Shown here: one piece after another, positions 8,491 through 18,459 of the stretch
How positions within the stretch are numbered: the stretch's first letter is position 1
How the letters are laid out: each line of letters opens with the position of its first letter
DNA from: Domibacillus sp. DTU_2020_1001157_1_SI_ALB_TIR_016
GTDB lineage: Bacteria; Bacillota; Bacilli; Bacillales; Domibacillaceae
Length of the DNA stretch: 64,000 nucleotides
Assembly: GCF_032341995.1 (NCBI RefSeq)
Contig: NZ_CP135438.1
Span: 930,001 to 994,000, forward strand
Direction: 5' to 3'
Made by a program: the position numbers and the translations under genes
The notes under the pieces: model-generated
Database searches by the model: none
What the model was told of the DNA's origin: nothing
The model's input: only the letters and a program-made list of their open reading frames with translations

Positions 8491-10270
8491 TCATCTTACC
8501 GTACAGAATTTAATCAATTGTTATGTAAGAGAAACAGGGGAAGGAGAATGGAAGTCCGCTGATGAAGTCGCTGTTCCACTAGAAGACGAAAGAATCAAAC
8601 AAGTATTGGTTATTTCATTTAGCCGGCAATCCGTTACCTTGTATATTCCAGCCCGGTATAAATCGGCAACAGAACGCCATCTGTTTTCGCCAATTATGTA
8701 TTATCAAGTGAAAAACGGTGAAATGAAACAGCTTGACTACATGACACTAATCGTATTTATCCAACAAGAGCTGTCGCTCCTATCTGACAAGCCTGTAGAA
8801 ACCGATGAGTTTATGCTCCGGACTATTTTAAGCTATCAAAACATGAAAAGAATTATTGGGGATAGAAGCAGTGATCTGGAAGAATGCTATCAAACGGAAA
8901 AAACGTTTCTTCAATCCGAGCAATCTTTGTTAATTGGGCACCAAGTACACCCGACCCCGAAAAGCCGTCAAGGAATCGATGAGGAGGAAGAGCATATTTT
9001 CGCTCCGGAGAGAAAAGGGGCTTTCCAGCTTCATTATTTCCGGGCTGTACATGAGATTGTAGATGAAGATTCTATGCTGGCTCAAAACGCTTCTATGCTT
9101 ATAAAAGAAGAACTAAGGAAAGATCCATTCGTTACAAAATCTTTTCAAGACCGGTATTGCCAGGAAGATGATTTTTCACTGATCCCTGTTCATCCGCTGC
9201 AAGCACGAAAGCTGTTAGGGCGGGAGGATGTGTGTGATCTCATTCAATCAGGCAAACTCGCTTATCTTGGTCCGCAGGGAAGAAAGTTTTATCCAACTTC
9301 TTCTGTTCGGACGGTGTACCATCCGGAAGCAAGCTTTATGTACAAGTTTTCAATTCCTGTGAAAATTACCAATTCACTGCGTGTAAACAAACGAAAAGAG
9401 CTCGACCGGGGAGTAGAAGTAAGCCGCTTGCTTCACAGCGGGATTTCCGAAAAGTTAAAAGAACACCATCCTTCATTTCGCATTATCGAGGACCCTGCTT
9501 ATATTACGTTAAAGCTGGCCACAGAAGAAACGGGATTTGAAGTGGTGATCCGTGAAAATCCATTTCAAACGGGGAATGATTCACGGGTGACATTGCTTGC
9601 GGCTCTTTGCCAGGATCACATTACAGGAGAGGGTTCTCATTTAACCAATGTTATTTCCGCTATTGCAAAACGGGAAGGGATTTCTACTGCAGAAGCAAGT
9701 GAACAGTGGTTTGCCCGCTATTTAAAAGTAGGTTTGCGTCCACTGTACTGGTTATATGCTGCATATGGAATCGCACTTGAAGCCCACCAGCAAAATTCGA
9801 TTATACAGCTTGACGAACAGGGCTATCCAGCTGTCTTTTATTATCGTGACAATCAAGGATACTACTTTATGGAATCAAAGGCAAAAGCTTTAAAACAGCT
9901 TGTCCCGGCCTTAAATGAAAAAAGTGACACGGTATGTGCTGACTCGATTGCAGAGGAGCGATTCCGGTATTATGTCTTTTTCAATCACATGTTTGGTTTA
10001 ATCAATGCCTTTGGAGTTAATCGTCTGATCGACGAACAGCGATTGCTGTTCATGATGAAAGAGGAGCTGGCAGGCTTTAAGAAGCAGTTAGGTGATCATA
10101 CGGCCTTATTAGATTCTTTGCTGTTTGAAAAAAAGCTGCCATGCAAAGCAAATCTGCTGACAAGGGTGCTTGATATGGATGAGCTTGTCGGATCTCTTGA
10201 AACTCAATCGGTATATGTTCATGTCACGAATCCGCTGTTTGCAGCAGCAGGTGAACTGCATGAAGTCTAA
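8468..10270 (+). CDS. IucA/IucC-type NIS siderophore synthetase (first of two)
   Basis: 600 residues, the usual size of NRPS-independent siderophore synthetases. Visible: GHQVHPTPKSRQG (nucleotide-binding region, about residues 157-169), LIPVHPLQARKLL, a TSSVRTVYHPE segment, LRVNKRKELDRGVEV, and a C-terminal FerR/FhuF-like iron-reductase-like region. It adenylates a carboxylate of citrate and joins it to N-acetyl-N-hydroxy-diaminopropane. It is in RhbC position, between the decarboxylase and the acetyltransferase. The start ATG 8468 lies in the end of ddc, with AGGGAGAG upstream. Which of the two synthetases acts first cannot be read from the sequence. Confidence 0.9.
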   Translation: MNIPFVTNHLTVQNLINCYVRETGEGEWKSADEVAVPLEDERIKQVLVISFSRQSVTLYIPARYKSATERHLFSPIMYYQVKNGEMKQLDYMTLIVFIQQELSLLSDKPVETDEFMLRTILSYQNMKRIIGDRSSDLEECYQTEKTFLQSEQSLLIGHQVHPTPKSRQGIDEEEEHIFAPERKGAFQLHYFRAVHEIVDEDSMLAQNASMLIKEELRKDPFVTKSFQDRYCQEDDFSLIPVHPLQARKLLGREDVCDLIQSGKLAYLGPQGRKFYPTSSVRTVYHPEASFMYKFSIPVKITNSLRVNKRKELDRGVEVSRLLHSGISEKLKEHHPSFRIIEDPAYITLKLATEETGFEVVIRENPFQTGNDSRVTLLAALCQDHITGEGSHLTNVISAIAKREGISTAEASEQWFARYLKVGLRPLYWLYAAYGIALEAHQQNSIIQLDEQGYPAVFYYRDNQGYYFMESKAKALKQLVPALNEKSDTVCADSIAEERFRYYVFFNHMFGLINAFGVNRLIDEQRLLFMMKEELAGFKKQLGDHTALLDSLLFEKKLPCKANLLTRVLDMDELVGSLETQSVYVHVTNPLFAAAGELHEV

Positions 10271-10865
10271 CATCAGCATTCAACAAACGTATCCGTTTGA
10301 ACGATATGAGCCTCTGATCCAAAAGGCCATTTCATTTCGTCATGTGAGTATGGAAGAAGATGTAGAACGGCTTCATTCATGGATGCATGAAAAGCACGTT
10401 ATTCCTTTTTGGAATTTAAATATTTCATTGGAAAACTACACAGCCCATTTACAAAGATTTTTGCAGGATGACCATCAAACACTCTTGATTGGTGAAATCG
10501 GTGGTGTTCCCATGAGTTATTGGGAGTCGTACTGGGTGAAGGATGACATTATTGGAACCCGCTATCCGTTTGGCGAATATGACCAGGGCATTCATTTGCT
10601 GATTGGACCAAAAGAGTTTTTAGGGAAAGGGTTCATCTACCCGCTGCTGCTGACCATTTTATATAAGAAATTTCAAGTAGTCGAAACAAACCAAATTATA
10701 GCAGAGCCTGATATACGAAATGAAAAAATGATTCATGTGTTTAAAAAGTGTGGTTTTCAGCCTGTCAAGGAGGTTGAGCTGCCTGATAAAACAGGTTTAT
10801 TGATGATATGTGAACGGAAAGGGTTTGAAAGAAGGTGGACAGATTGGCAAACGAACAAATTTTAG
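10260..10865 (+). CDS. GNAT N-acetyltransferase acting on the hydroxylated diamine (IucB/RhbD type)
   Basis: 201 residues. The frame is open further upstream, but ATG 10260 is the better start: it overlaps the stop of the synthetase gene (10268-10270) and has AGGTG nearby. The siderophore acyltransferase fold is visible: HSWMHEKHVIPFWNL at the N-terminus, then YPFGEYDQGIHLLIGP, the acyl-CoA loop KEFLGKGFIYPL and EPDIRNEKMIHVFKKCGF. It would acetylate N-hydroxy-1,3-diaminopropane to form the hydroxamate iron ligand. The downstream monooxygenase gene overlaps its end. Confidence 0.88.
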   Translation: MKSNISIQQTYPFERYEPLIQKAISFRHVSMEEDVERLHSWMHEKHVIPFWNLNISLENYTAHLQRFLQDDHQTLLIGEIGGVPMSYWESYWVKDDIIGTRYPFGEYDQGIHLLIGPKEFLGKGFIYPLLLTILYKKFQVVETNQIIAEPDIRNEKMIHVFKKCGFQPVKEVELPDKTGLLMICERKGFERRWTDWQTNKF

Positions 10866-12136
10866 ATGTTATTGGAGTGGGGATTGGCCCATTTAATCTC
10901 GGATTAGCCGCATTGCTTGAAAAAACGGAATGCCGTTCCTTGTTTTTTGATCAAAAATCCCGATTTGAGTGGCATCCGGGGATGCTGCTGGAAGGAACCA
11001 CGCTGCAAGTGCCTTTTATGGCGGATGTCGTGACGATGGCAGATCCGACAAGCTCTTTTAGCTTTTTGAATTATTTGCATGAACAAAAGCGGCTGTATCA
11101 GTTTTACTTTCTTGAAAAATTTCAAATTCCGCGTACGGAATATAATCATTATTGTCAATGGGTAGCCGAGCGGCTTCCTCAGCTTCAGTTTGAATGCAAA
11201 GTGGAAAATATTGAGCAAACAGAGGAAGGGTATTTTCGCGTTACCGTTTTTTCCGGTATCGAAAAGCAGAAACAAACGTATTACGCCAAACATGTGGTAA
11301 TAGGAGTGGGGACGAGGCCATATGTGCCCGAGAAATTCCAGCCAGCTCTTGGTGATCGCATTTTTCATTCTTCAGCGTATAGAAGAAAGCGGGAAAATGT
11401 CCTGAGAACAAAAGCGGTCACGGTTATTGGTTCCGGACAGAGTGCCGCTGAAATTTTCTATGACTTATTGTCCAGACAGCCGGATCATGATTATCAGCTG
11501 TCGTGGTTTACAAGATCCAAAGGATTTTATCCGATGGAGTATTCCAAGCTGGGGCTTGAGCATTTCTCGCCTGATTATACCCGTTATTTTTATCACTTGC
11601 CGAAAGAAAAGAAACAAAGTGCTTTAAACAATCAAGCACTGTTGTACAAAGGCATCAGCTTTAATACGATCGGCGATATTTATGATTTATTGTATGAGCG
11701 GACAGTCGGAAATGGAGAACTGCCCGTTCATCTGCAAGCGTTGACTGAACTGTCATCCATTGAAGAAAGGGACAATCGATACTGCTTATCATTATATCAG
11801 CATGAACAAGAAGAACATAAGCAGATGGAAAGTGATGCCGTTATTCTGGCGACCGGCTATCATCCTTATATCCCAGATTGCTTAAAAGGGATAAAGCATC
11901 TGGTGGAAACGGACGAAATCGGCCAGCTTGTTATTGAAGAAGACTATAAATTGAAATTAAACAAGGAAAGCCATAATCATGTATTTATTCAAAATGGTGA
12001 GCTTCATACACATGGTGTAGGGGCACCTGATTTAGGGCTGGGAGCATGCCGGAACGTGACGATTATTAACCAGCTCGTCGGAAAAGAAGTCTATCAAACC
12101 TATGACAAAAACGTATTCCAGCAGTTTGGCCTATAG
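10835..12136 (+). CDS. FAD-dependent N-hydroxylating monooxygenase (IucD/RhbE type)
   Basis: About 430 residues. FAD site DVIGVGIGPFNLGLAALLE near the N-terminus; substrate region WHPGMLLEGTTLQVPFMADVV; NADPH site VIGSGQSAAEIFYDLL (about residues 198-213); C-terminal ATGYHPYIPDCL motif. It hydroxylates the terminal amine of 1,3-diaminopropane with NADPH and O2. Two starts are possible: GTG 10835 or TTG 10844. The second has AAGGTGG at good distance, the first only a weak site. Both overlap the acetyltransferase gene. It is followed after 9 bases by the exporter gene. Confidence 0.92.
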   Translation: MDRLANEQILDVIGVGIGPFNLGLAALLEKTECRSLFFDQKSRFEWHPGMLLEGTTLQVPFMADVVTMADPTSSFSFLNYLHEQKRLYQFYFLEKFQIPRTEYNHYCQWVAERLPQLQFECKVENIEQTEEGYFRVTVFSGIEKQKQTYYAKHVVIGVGTRPYVPEKFQPALGDRIFHSSAYRRKRENVLRTKAVTVIGSGQSAAEIFYDLLSRQPDHDYQLSWFTRSKGFYPMEYSKLGLEHFSPDYTRYFYHLPKEKKQSALNNQALLYKGISFNTIGDIYDLLYERTVGNGELPVHLQALTELSSIEERDNRYCLSLYQHEQEEHKQMESDAVILATGYHPYIPDCLKGIKHLVETDEIGQLVIEEDYKLKLNKESHNHVFIQNGELHTHGVGAPDLGLGACRNVTIINQLVGKEVYQTYDKNVFQQFGL

Positions 12137-12145
12137 GAGAAAGAA

Positions 12146-13357
12146 ATGACAAAGGGAGAAAAAGGGTTTGTTTATAGTTGTTTGCTTGTGACATTCATTT
12201 CAGAAATGCTGTTATCACCCTTTTATCCGCAGTTATTTTCCAGCTATTTCGGAGTAGACGGGGTGCAGGCAACAAGCTTATTTATTATTTGCTGCCGCCT
12301 TGTCGTCGTGATCATGACACCCCTTTGGGCGATGGCTGCTAAAAGGTGGGGACTTAAGAAGCTGATTGCGATCGCGTTGATAGTAATGGGAGGATGCAAA
12401 ATACTGCTGCCCATGAGCCATACCTTTCCACAGTTTTTAACAGTGTCACTCGTTTTACTCTTTTTTCAAAGCAGCATTTATTTGCTGTATCCAGCCATGG
12501 TCGCTTCAAGCAAGAATGATCATGAAAAAGTAAGGGCAACGACGGCTTATTTATTCATGTTTCACGGAAGTGTCATCGTATCAGGCATTGCAGGGAGCTT
12601 CGTCGTCACCCAGTTGTTTCCGTTAAACAGCTATTATCTATTTGCCATCATCGATATCATTTTTGCAGGTGTAAGCTGGTTTATTCTCTCAAACAATGGC
12701 GCTGTTACAAACCAGGAGACTTTGCAGAAGAAAGAAAATGTACCAAAAGGGATGAGATGGCAAGGGGAGTTTCTGGTTTATTTACTAATTGTGTTTCTCT
12801 TTTATATCGGACATCAGACGATTCGTCCTTATTTTACGGTCTTTCTTGACAGTCGCTATACAATCTCAGAACAAGGGTTGAGCTTGTTGTATGTGATGCC
12901 GAGTCTTGTCGCGGTTGTGCTGCAGTTTTTACTGCCAAAACAGTATCTTCAATCACATATTAAGGTAACCTTAATCAGCTTAATGGGAATAACAGCAGGG
13001 TTACTCTTTATTCAAGCGTTCGTCGGACATATTTGGCTGTTTGTTTTAATTAGAGTGATATATGGTATGTGCTTTTTTGTTAGTCTGGCGGCAATGGATA
13101 TTCTCTTTTTCAAAATGAGAATTGGAAAAAAATCGCCGCTTTCATATAGCCTCGTGGCATCCGTACAAAACGCAGCTCTGTTGTTTTCGCCAATGGCTGC
13201 TTTGATGATGGTCGAACAAAATGGAACCGAAGGGCCATTCCTTTTAAGTGGTTTTCTTTTAATTGGATCGGCATTATGTACAGCCTTTCTTTTAATCATG
13301 ATGCATAAATCATCATATCAAATAAAAATGGGAGTTGGACCTCATGAAAATGTGTGA
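12146..13357 (+). CDS. MFS transporter, probable siderophore exporter
   Basis: 403 residues with about 12 hydrophobic segments and the loop sequence AAKRWGLKKLI after the second helix, as in drug/H+ antiporters. It sits inside the biosynthetic operon between the monooxygenase and the second synthetase and overlaps the latter by about 14 bases, so export of the finished siderophore is the natural role. ATAGGAG precedes ATG 12146. No substrate-specific motif is known to me. Confidence 0.85.
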   Translation: MTKGEKGFVYSCLLVTFISEMLLSPFYPQLFSSYFGVDGVQATSLFIICCRLVVVIMTPLWAMAAKRWGLKKLIAIALIVMGGCKILLPMSHTFPQFLTVSLVLLFFQSSIYLLYPAMVASSKNDHEKVRATTAYLFMFHGSVIVSGIAGSFVVTQLFPLNSYYLFAIIDIIFAGVSWFILSNNGAVTNQETLQKKENVPKGMRWQGEFLVYLLIVFLFYIGHQTIRPYFTVFLDSRYTISEQGLSLLYVMPSLVAVVLQFLLPKQYLQSHIKVTLISLMGITAGLLFIQAFVGHIWLFVLIRVIYGMCFFVSLAAMDILFFKMRIGKKSPLSYSLVASVQNAALLFSPMAALMMVEQNGTEGPFLLSGFLLIGSALCTAFLLIMMHKSSYQIKMGVGPHENV

Positions 13358-15149
13358 AACGCCTCTACAGATGTTAACAGAGGAAAATTGGGAAAATGCA
13401 GATCAGCAGCTTTTAGCTAAAATGCTTCAGGAATTTATGTATGAAGAAATTATCACGCCAAAGTTGATCAGCGAAACGGAGAACGTTCAATCTTACGAAT
13501 GGATCGATAAAAAAGGAACCGTGTACCAATTTCAAGCAAAGCCTCGTTTGTTTAATAGCTTCTATGTTTTGCCTGAAAGCATTGAAATCCTCACAGGCGA
13601 GACAAAAGATATACCATTGTCCCTTGCTCTTTTGTTAAGCATTCAACAAGAGGGAAATATGACAGGCTCTACAGCGGGTCATTTAATCAAAGAGTATTTG
13701 CATACACTACTGGCGGACACTCATTTAAAAGAAAGATCCAAATCATCCGATGAGCTGACCCAATTGGATTATGCCGAGCTGGAAGGGGAGATGAAGGGAC
13801 ATCCATGGATTACATATAACAAAGGGCGGATTGGTTTCGGGTATGATGACTATGTACAGTACGCACCTGAACAAAAGAAAAAAGTACAGCTTTCATGGAT
13901 TGCGGTCCATAAAAACCTCGGGACGTTTCATTCGGTGAAAGGATTGGATTATGAGCACGTAATGGAGCAAGAGCTTGATGAAGAGGCTCGTCAGCGTTTT
14001 TTAGAGAAATTAAGAGACAAAGAAGTACAAGAAAAGGATTATTATTTTATGCCCATACACGCATGGCAGTGGAACAATGTGATTGTATCCATGTTCGCTG
14101 CTGAAATTGCCAGCAAAGAGTTGATACCACTGGGAGAAGGGGAAGACGAGTATCTTCCTCAGCAGTCTATCCGTACATTTGCGAATGTAACGAAGAAGAA
14201 CAAGTATCATGTGAAGCTGCCAATGAGTATTTTAAATACACTCGTATACCGGGGATTGCCAAGCGAGAGAACGGTGATTGCTTCTGAAGTTACGACATTT
14301 ATGAAAAACATATTGGACAATGATCTGTTTTTAAAAGAAGAATGCCGCCTTGGTCTATTGGGAGAGGTGGCGACTATGAACGTCAACCATCGGACTTTTT
14401 CGAAACTGGCGGGAGCTCCTTATCAATATCTTGAAATGCTTGGCGTGGTTTGGAGAGAGAGCGTTTATCAGGAGTTGCGAGATGATGAACAGGCGATTAC
14501 ACTGGCGGCGTTGCTGCATGTGGACCATGAAGGAACACCATTTGTATCCACGTTAATTGAAAAATCAGGTCTCACAGTGGAACAATGGGTGAATCAGCTT
14601 GCAAAAGCGATTTTACCTCCATTGCTTCATTACTTATATCAATACGGCACCGTCTTTTCACCGCACGGACAAAACACGGTGCTTGTCTTGAAAAACTATA
14701 AGCCGGAGCGGACCATTATGAAAGATTTCGTAGATGATGTTAATATTAGTGATCAGCCGTTTCCGGAGCTTTCGGTGTTGTCTCCCGAATTGAAAAAAGT
14801 ATTGCGCAGTGAACCGCCTGAAGGTTTGACCCAGTTTATTTTTACCGGGTTATTCATTTGTCACTTCCGTTATTTAAGTAACATCCTGCAGGAAAGTGAA
14901 CAATTTTCCGAGCATCGTTTCTGGGGCATTGTACGTGAGGAAATCCTGTCTTACCAGCGAAGTTTTCCGCATTTAAAAGAACGATTCAAGCTATTTGATT
15001 TGCTGCGTCCGACATTCACAAAGCTGGCACTCAATCGAAACCGTATGTTTGATTATGGCTATGAAGACGGAGATGACCGCCCACATGCGAGTGAGTTTGG
15101 AAAAGTTTCTAATGCCCTTTATGAAGTTGCGTCTGAAACAATAATGTAA
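13344..15149 (+). CDS. IucA/IucC-type NIS siderophore synthetase (second, RhbF/IucC-like)
   Basis: 601 residues from ATG 13344. A TTG nine bases earlier is open but GGAG at 13330 fits the ATG. Visible: MKGHPWITYNKGRIGF (the GHP..K.R.GF synthetase motif, about residue 150), FMPIHAWQWNN (His-x-W-Q-W), SIRTFAN, NVNHRTFSKLAG and FSPHGQNTVL near the C-terminus. It completes the molecule by joining the second hydroxamate arm to the citrate half-product. It is the last gene of the operon and is followed by a strong terminator at 15204. It is clearly divergent from the first synthetase, so this is not a recent duplication. Confidence 0.9.
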   Translation: MKMCETPLQMLTEENWENADQQLLAKMLQEFMYEEIITPKLISETENVQSYEWIDKKGTVYQFQAKPRLFNSFYVLPESIEILTGETKDIPLSLALLLSIQQEGNMTGSTAGHLIKEYLHTLLADTHLKERSKSSDELTQLDYAELEGEMKGHPWITYNKGRIGFGYDDYVQYAPEQKKKVQLSWIAVHKNLGTFHSVKGLDYEHVMEQELDEEARQRFLEKLRDKEVQEKDYYFMPIHAWQWNNVIVSMFAAEIASKELIPLGEGEDEYLPQQSIRTFANVTKKNKYHVKLPMSILNTLVYRGLPSERTVIASEVTTFMKNILDNDLFLKEECRLGLLGEVATMNVNHRTFSKLAGAPYQYLEMLGVVWRESVYQELRDDEQAITLAALLHVDHEGTPFVSTLIEKSGLTVEQWVNQLAKAILPPLLHYLYQYGTVFSPHGQNTVLVLKNYKPERTIMKDFVDDVNISDQPFPELSVLSPELKKVLRSEPPEGLTQFIFTGLFICHFRYLSNILQESEQFSEHRFWGIVREEILSYQRSFPHLKERFKLFDLLRPTFTKLALNRNRMFDYGYEDGDDRPHASEFGKVSNALYEVASETIM

Positions 15150-15203
15150 GAGGACTGCGCGGTTTGGAAGAACAGCGATTGATGAGTTGTTAAATAGATA
15201 TGT

Positions 15204-15243
15204 AAAGAAGGTGAGCATTGTATCCTATTTGCTCACCTTCTTT
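15204..15243 (+). terminator. Operon terminator
   Basis: AAAGAAGGTGAGC (15204-15216) and GCTCACCTTCTTT (15231-15243): perfect 13-bp arms, 14-base loop, 55 bases after the last siderophore gene. Confidence 0.85.
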
Positions 15244-15292
15244 AATGCTTATTGGTTCTTTGGTTGAGCTATAAAGTTTCTAGCGCAGCCTA

Positions 15293-15412
15293 GACGGCAG
15301 ACACTTGATTCCGGAGCTGCCTGGACCCCGCCGATTTATCCCATTCACGTGCACGATTCATTAATATAATTTGTCTACCGTCTGAAAGCCCACTATTCAT
15401 AAGTGGGTTTTT
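15293..15412. ncRNA. Unidentified structured element with a terminal stem and an adjacent hairpin
   Basis: AGACGGCAGACA (15293-15304) and TGTCTACCGTCT (15372-15383) pair at 11 of 12 positions (12 of 12 with G-U on the minus strand) and close a 67-base G/C-rich interior. Right after it a hairpin, CCCACT (15389-15394) with AGTGGG (15402-15407), runs into TTTTTT on the plus strand. It may be a small RNA with terminator or an end remnant of an IS605-type element. I recognise no known RNA family. Confidence 0.35.
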
Positions 15413-15448
15413 TATACTATAATTAAATGAGATTATTTGAGTCAAAAG

Positions 15449-15583
15449 ATGGGCAAACCTTTTGTCTTTATCCCAAAATACAAAGCGAAAGTGGTGAAAA
15501 AATATAAAATTAAGAAAAAACACCTGTGTAAACTAAAAAACTTCATCAATGGAAAAGTGGGAGAAATGCCTGTTTGGGAATAG
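15449..15583 (+). CDS. Possible small basic protein (44 residues)
   Basis: The frame begins MGKPFVFIPKYKAK, is lysine-rich in the middle and ends GEMPVWE. It stops 21 bases before the chemoreceptor start. No good ribosome binding site is seen and no family is recognised, so it may be a chance frame. Confidence 0.2.
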   Translation: MGKPFVFIPKYKAKVVKKYKIKKKHLCKLKNFINGKVGEMPVWE

Positions 15584-15604
15584 CAGTTAAAAGGAGACAC
15601 ATAA

Positions 15605-17290
15605 ATGAAAGTTACCATTGGTAAAAAATTGTTGGCGGGGTTTTTGGTTCTTGCCATTCTCCTCGGAATGGTCAGCGCTCTAGCCTACTATGAAATTCAA
15701 AAAATCAATCACTCTTATTCAGATTTAGTAGACCGGCGAGCGGCTATTTTAGCAAACGTAAAAGATATCCAGCTTTATGCTTCACGGGAAATTGCCAGTT
15801 TAAGAGGCATTTTGATCGCAGATGAAAATGCAGCAGAATTTTTGCAAACATCGATTGAAGAGATTGAAAAAGAAGTGAATAGTACAGAAACATTAAATCC
15901 CGATCAGGAAGCACAAGCATTACTCACGACGATTAAGGATTTAAATGCACAGCTTAAAGATCAGTCGGAAAACTTAACTAATTTACAAGGACAAAATAGC
16001 GGCGAGGCAATGCAGCTGGTCAAAGAAGACATTATGCCTTTAGCTATCGAAATAGAAGATGCTGCAAGTCAAATTGCGGAAATACAAGAAAAAGATATGC
16101 AGGAAGGAAGCATAGCAAATTCCGAAACCGTTGCTTCTATTAAAACTTTAATGTTCATTTGTAGTCTTGTTTCTTTCGTACTCGCCGTTTTCATTGGTGT
16201 GTTTATGACTCGGATGATCACCCGCCCTATTTTGCTTTTAGTAGAAAGCGCGGGGAGAATTGCATCCGGTGACTTAACAGAAGACGATATCAAAGTGAAA
16301 AATCAGGATGAAATTGGCGAATTAGCACATGCTTTTAACCAAATGAAACATAACCTCCGCGAATTGATTCATCAAGTGCGTTTAAACGCAGAACAAGTTG
16401 CTGCCACTTCCGAAGAATTGTCTGCGAGTGCTGAGGAAACAAATCGGGCAACGGAGCATATTACGGTGGCCATTCAGGAAGTTGCAGCTGGGACAGAAAA
16501 ACAAGTTTCCAATGTCGTGCAATCTGTTCAATCATCGGAGGAAATTTCTAAAGGAATGAATAAGGCAGCTGATTCTATTCAGTCTGTTGCCCACTTAACC
16601 GTAAAGGCGAATGAGAAAGCCAGCCTTGGCAATGACGTCGTCCATCGAACCGTTGAACAAATGAATCTGGTACAGCATTCCGCAACAGAATCAGCAGAGG
16701 TTGCTCACACGCTTAGTGAAAAATCGAAAGAGATTGGCCAAATTATTGAGCTGATCACACAAGTGGCCAGCCAAACGAACTTGTTAGCCCTAAACGCGGC
16801 AATCGAAGCTGCCCGGGCGGGTGAACAAGGAAAAGGATTTGCGGTAGTAGCAGATGAAGTCCGCAAATTGGCTGAGCAATCTGCCGATGCAGCAGGCCAA
16901 ATCCGTACGCTGATCGAAGAGATACAGCAAGAATCCCAAAAAGCGGTTCAATCGATGAATAACGGCACTCAGGTGGTAAAAGAAGGCCTGAAGATGGTTA
17001 GTCAAACGGGTGACGCTTTCCAGGACATTGTCCAGTCGATTCAACAGGTAGCAGCTGAGTCTCAGGAGGTAGCTGTGATTGTGAAACAAGTCAACTCAAA
17101 CTCACAGCAAATGACGGAAGGAATGAAAGAAGCCAGGGAGATTGTAGAACAATCTGCAGATCATATACAAAAAGTAGCCGCTTCAGCAGAAGAGCAGAAC
17201 GCGACAATGGAAGAAGTATCTTCCTCAGCCGAAGTATTAAGTAAAATGGCTCAGGAATTGCAAGGAGTCATCAGTAAGTTTAAAGCTTAA
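15605..17290 (+). CDS. Methyl-accepting chemotaxis protein
   Basis: 561 residues. Transmembrane segment 1 at about 8-28; an extracellular four-helix-bundle type sensor (about 30-180) rich in coiled-coil pattern; segment 2 at about 183-203; HAMP domain ([18 protein letters not shown] region, about 200-255); long cytoplasmic coiled coil. The signalling tip is clear: [18 protein letters not shown] followed by [15 protein letters not shown]. It relays a ligand signal to CheA/CheW. AAAAGGAG lies before ATG 15605. It is a single gene with its own terminator at 17309. Ligand unknown; its place between siderophore synthesis and uptake may be coincidence. Confidence 0.93.
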   Translation: MKVTIGKKLLAGFLVLAILLGMVSALAYYEIQKINHSYSDLVDRRAAILANVKDIQLYASREIASLRGILIADENAAEFLQTSIEEIEKEVNSTETLNPDQEAQALLTTIKDLNAQLKDQSENLTNLQGQNSGEAMQLVKEDIMPLAIEIEDAASQIAEIQEKDMQEGSIANSETVASIKTLMFICSLVSFVLAVFIGVFMTRMITRPILLLVESAGRIASGDLTEDDIKVKNQDEIGELAHAFNQMKHNLRELIHQVRLNAEQVAATSEELSASAEETNRATEHITVAIQEVAAGTEKQVSNVVQSVQSSEEISKGMNKAADSIQSVAHLTVKANEKASLGNDVVHRTVEQMNLVQHSATESAEVAHTLSEKSKEIGQIIELITQVASQTNLLALNAAIEAARAGEQGKGFAVVADEVRKLAEQSADAAGQIRTLIEEIQQESQKAVQSMNNGTQVVKEGLKMVSQTGDAFQDIVQSIQQVAAESQEVAVIVKQVNSNSQQMTEGMKEAREIVEQSADHIQKVAASAEEQNATMEEVSSSAEVLSKMAQELQGVISKFKA

Positions 17291-17308
17291 TACAACTCAT
17301 GAATGAAA

Positions 17309-17335
17309 AAAAGGAAGCTCTTTAGGCTTCCTTTT
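17309..17335 (+). terminator. Terminator of the chemoreceptor gene
   Basis: AAAAGGAAGC (17309-17318) and GCTTCCTTTT (17326-17335), 7-base loop. Confidence 0.75.
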
Positions 17336-17403
17336 AAACTGTAGATAAAGTGGTTCTCAATTGAGGCCGCTTTGTTTTTTTATGTGGTTAGACGTCCCTG
17401 TTT

Positions 17404-17448
17404 AAGCTGGCTGTACTGGTTTCCATAACCAGCGGGCCAGCTTTTTTT
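17404..17448 (+). terminator. Second terminator-type hairpin
   Basis: AAGCTGGC (17404-17411) and GCCAGCTT (17436-17443), with an inner CTGGTT/AACCAG stem, followed by a run of seven T. It lies between the convergent chemoreceptor and importer genes. Confidence 0.7.
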
Positions 17449-17536
17449 AAGGTCCATTATAAACAAAAGCCTGCAAACATTGCCTTCAAGGTGAAGGCTG
17501 TGTCTACAAGCTGAAGCGTAAAGTCCGCTTTTTTTG

Positions 17537-18445
17537 TTACTTTGATAGAAGAGATTGTGCCTCATCCAGAGCCATTTTGTTGCCGACCGCGGAGTAATCC
17601 AGCCACGGCTGCTCTTTAATCACGAAAACCTGCCCCTGCTTCACCGCTTTTAATCCCTGCCAGATGGCGCTTTTTTGAATCTCTTTGAATGACTGCTGTG
17701 CATCATCTTCTGCATCGACAACGACAAAAATCGTATCGGCGTCAAAGTCTGGCAGCACTTCCTGAGAAATAACCTCGTACGGTTCATTTGAATCAAGTTC
17801 TTCAATCCCTTTAGCAGGTGTTAAGCCAAGATCGACAAACAAAATCGGTCCAAGCGGACGGGCTGTTGTAAAAACACGAAGCTCTTTTGCATTAATACGA
17901 ATAGCCATCGCTGTACCTGACTGAATGGTGTCCGGCAGTTCAGCTTTGACTTGCTGCGCTTTTTGGTCGTATTCCTGAATAAATGTGCTTGCTTCCTTTT
18001 CACGGTTGAGCAGCTTGCCAAGCTGTGTTAAATGGTCGCGCCATGTCCCTTGGTCAAGGTCAATGACTTCGACAGGTGCAATGTCTTCATACTTGCTGAG
18101 GTCCTGGCCGGCAAACTCTTTATCAACGATAATTAAGTCAGGTTCTAATGCAAGCAGTGCTTCCATATTGACATCTTTTGCTTCACCGAGTTTTTCTGTT
18201 CCTTTCAGCTGATCAGCTACGTGGGGAAGAAAGTCTCCTACTTTGCCGCCGACAACGGAGCCGGCTGGCTGAATGCCAAGAGCTAATAGGTTATTCGTTA
18301 CGTGAATCGACAAGGAAGCAATTTTTTGCCCGTTTTCCTGTGACGGTGCTGATTCACCGGCAGAGTCAGTAGATTCCTTGCTTCCACAAGCGGCAAGCAA
18401 TAAGGTAAGGCACATGCATAAGCAGAATAATGTTATTTTTTTCAT
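17537..18445 (-). CDS. Iron-siderophore ABC transporter substrate-binding lipoprotein (YfiY-like)
   Basis: 302 residues from ATG 18445, chosen because GATAGGAG lies 8-10 bases upstream; six extra codons are open before it. Signal peptide with lipobox LLLAAC (lipidated Cys at about residue 20), then a class III binding protein: NLLALGIQPAGSVVGG, LEPDLIIVDKEF, and a helical backbone between two lobes. It catches the ferric siderophore outside the membrane. It is the last gene of a three-gene unit with two permeases. In B. subtilis, YfiY with YfiZ, YfhA and the shared ATPase YusV takes up schizokinen, which fits the adjacent biosynthetic operon. Confidence 0.9.
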   Translation of the reverse strand: MKKITLFCLCMCLTLLLAACGSKESTDSAGESAPSQENGQKIASLSIHVTNNLLALGIQPAGSVVGGKVGDFLPHVADQLKGTEKLGEAKDVNMEALLALEPDLIIVDKEFAGQDLSKYEDIAPVEVIDLDQGTWRDHLTQLGKLLNREKEASTFIQEYDQKAQQVKAELPDTIQSGTAMAIRINAKELRVFTTARPLGPILFVDLGLTPAKGIEELDSNEPYEVISQEVLPDFDADTIFVVVDAEDDAQQSFKEIQKSAIWQGLKAVKQGQVFVIKEQPWLDYSAVGNKMALDEAQSLLSK

Positions 18446-18459
18446 TACGTAAGCTCCTA

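Noticed and set aside
15250..15604. c-di-GMP riboswitch before the chemoreceptor gene
   Set aside because: None of the conserved GEMM-I or GEMM-II sequence elements is present; the stem at 15293-15383 does not have that fold.
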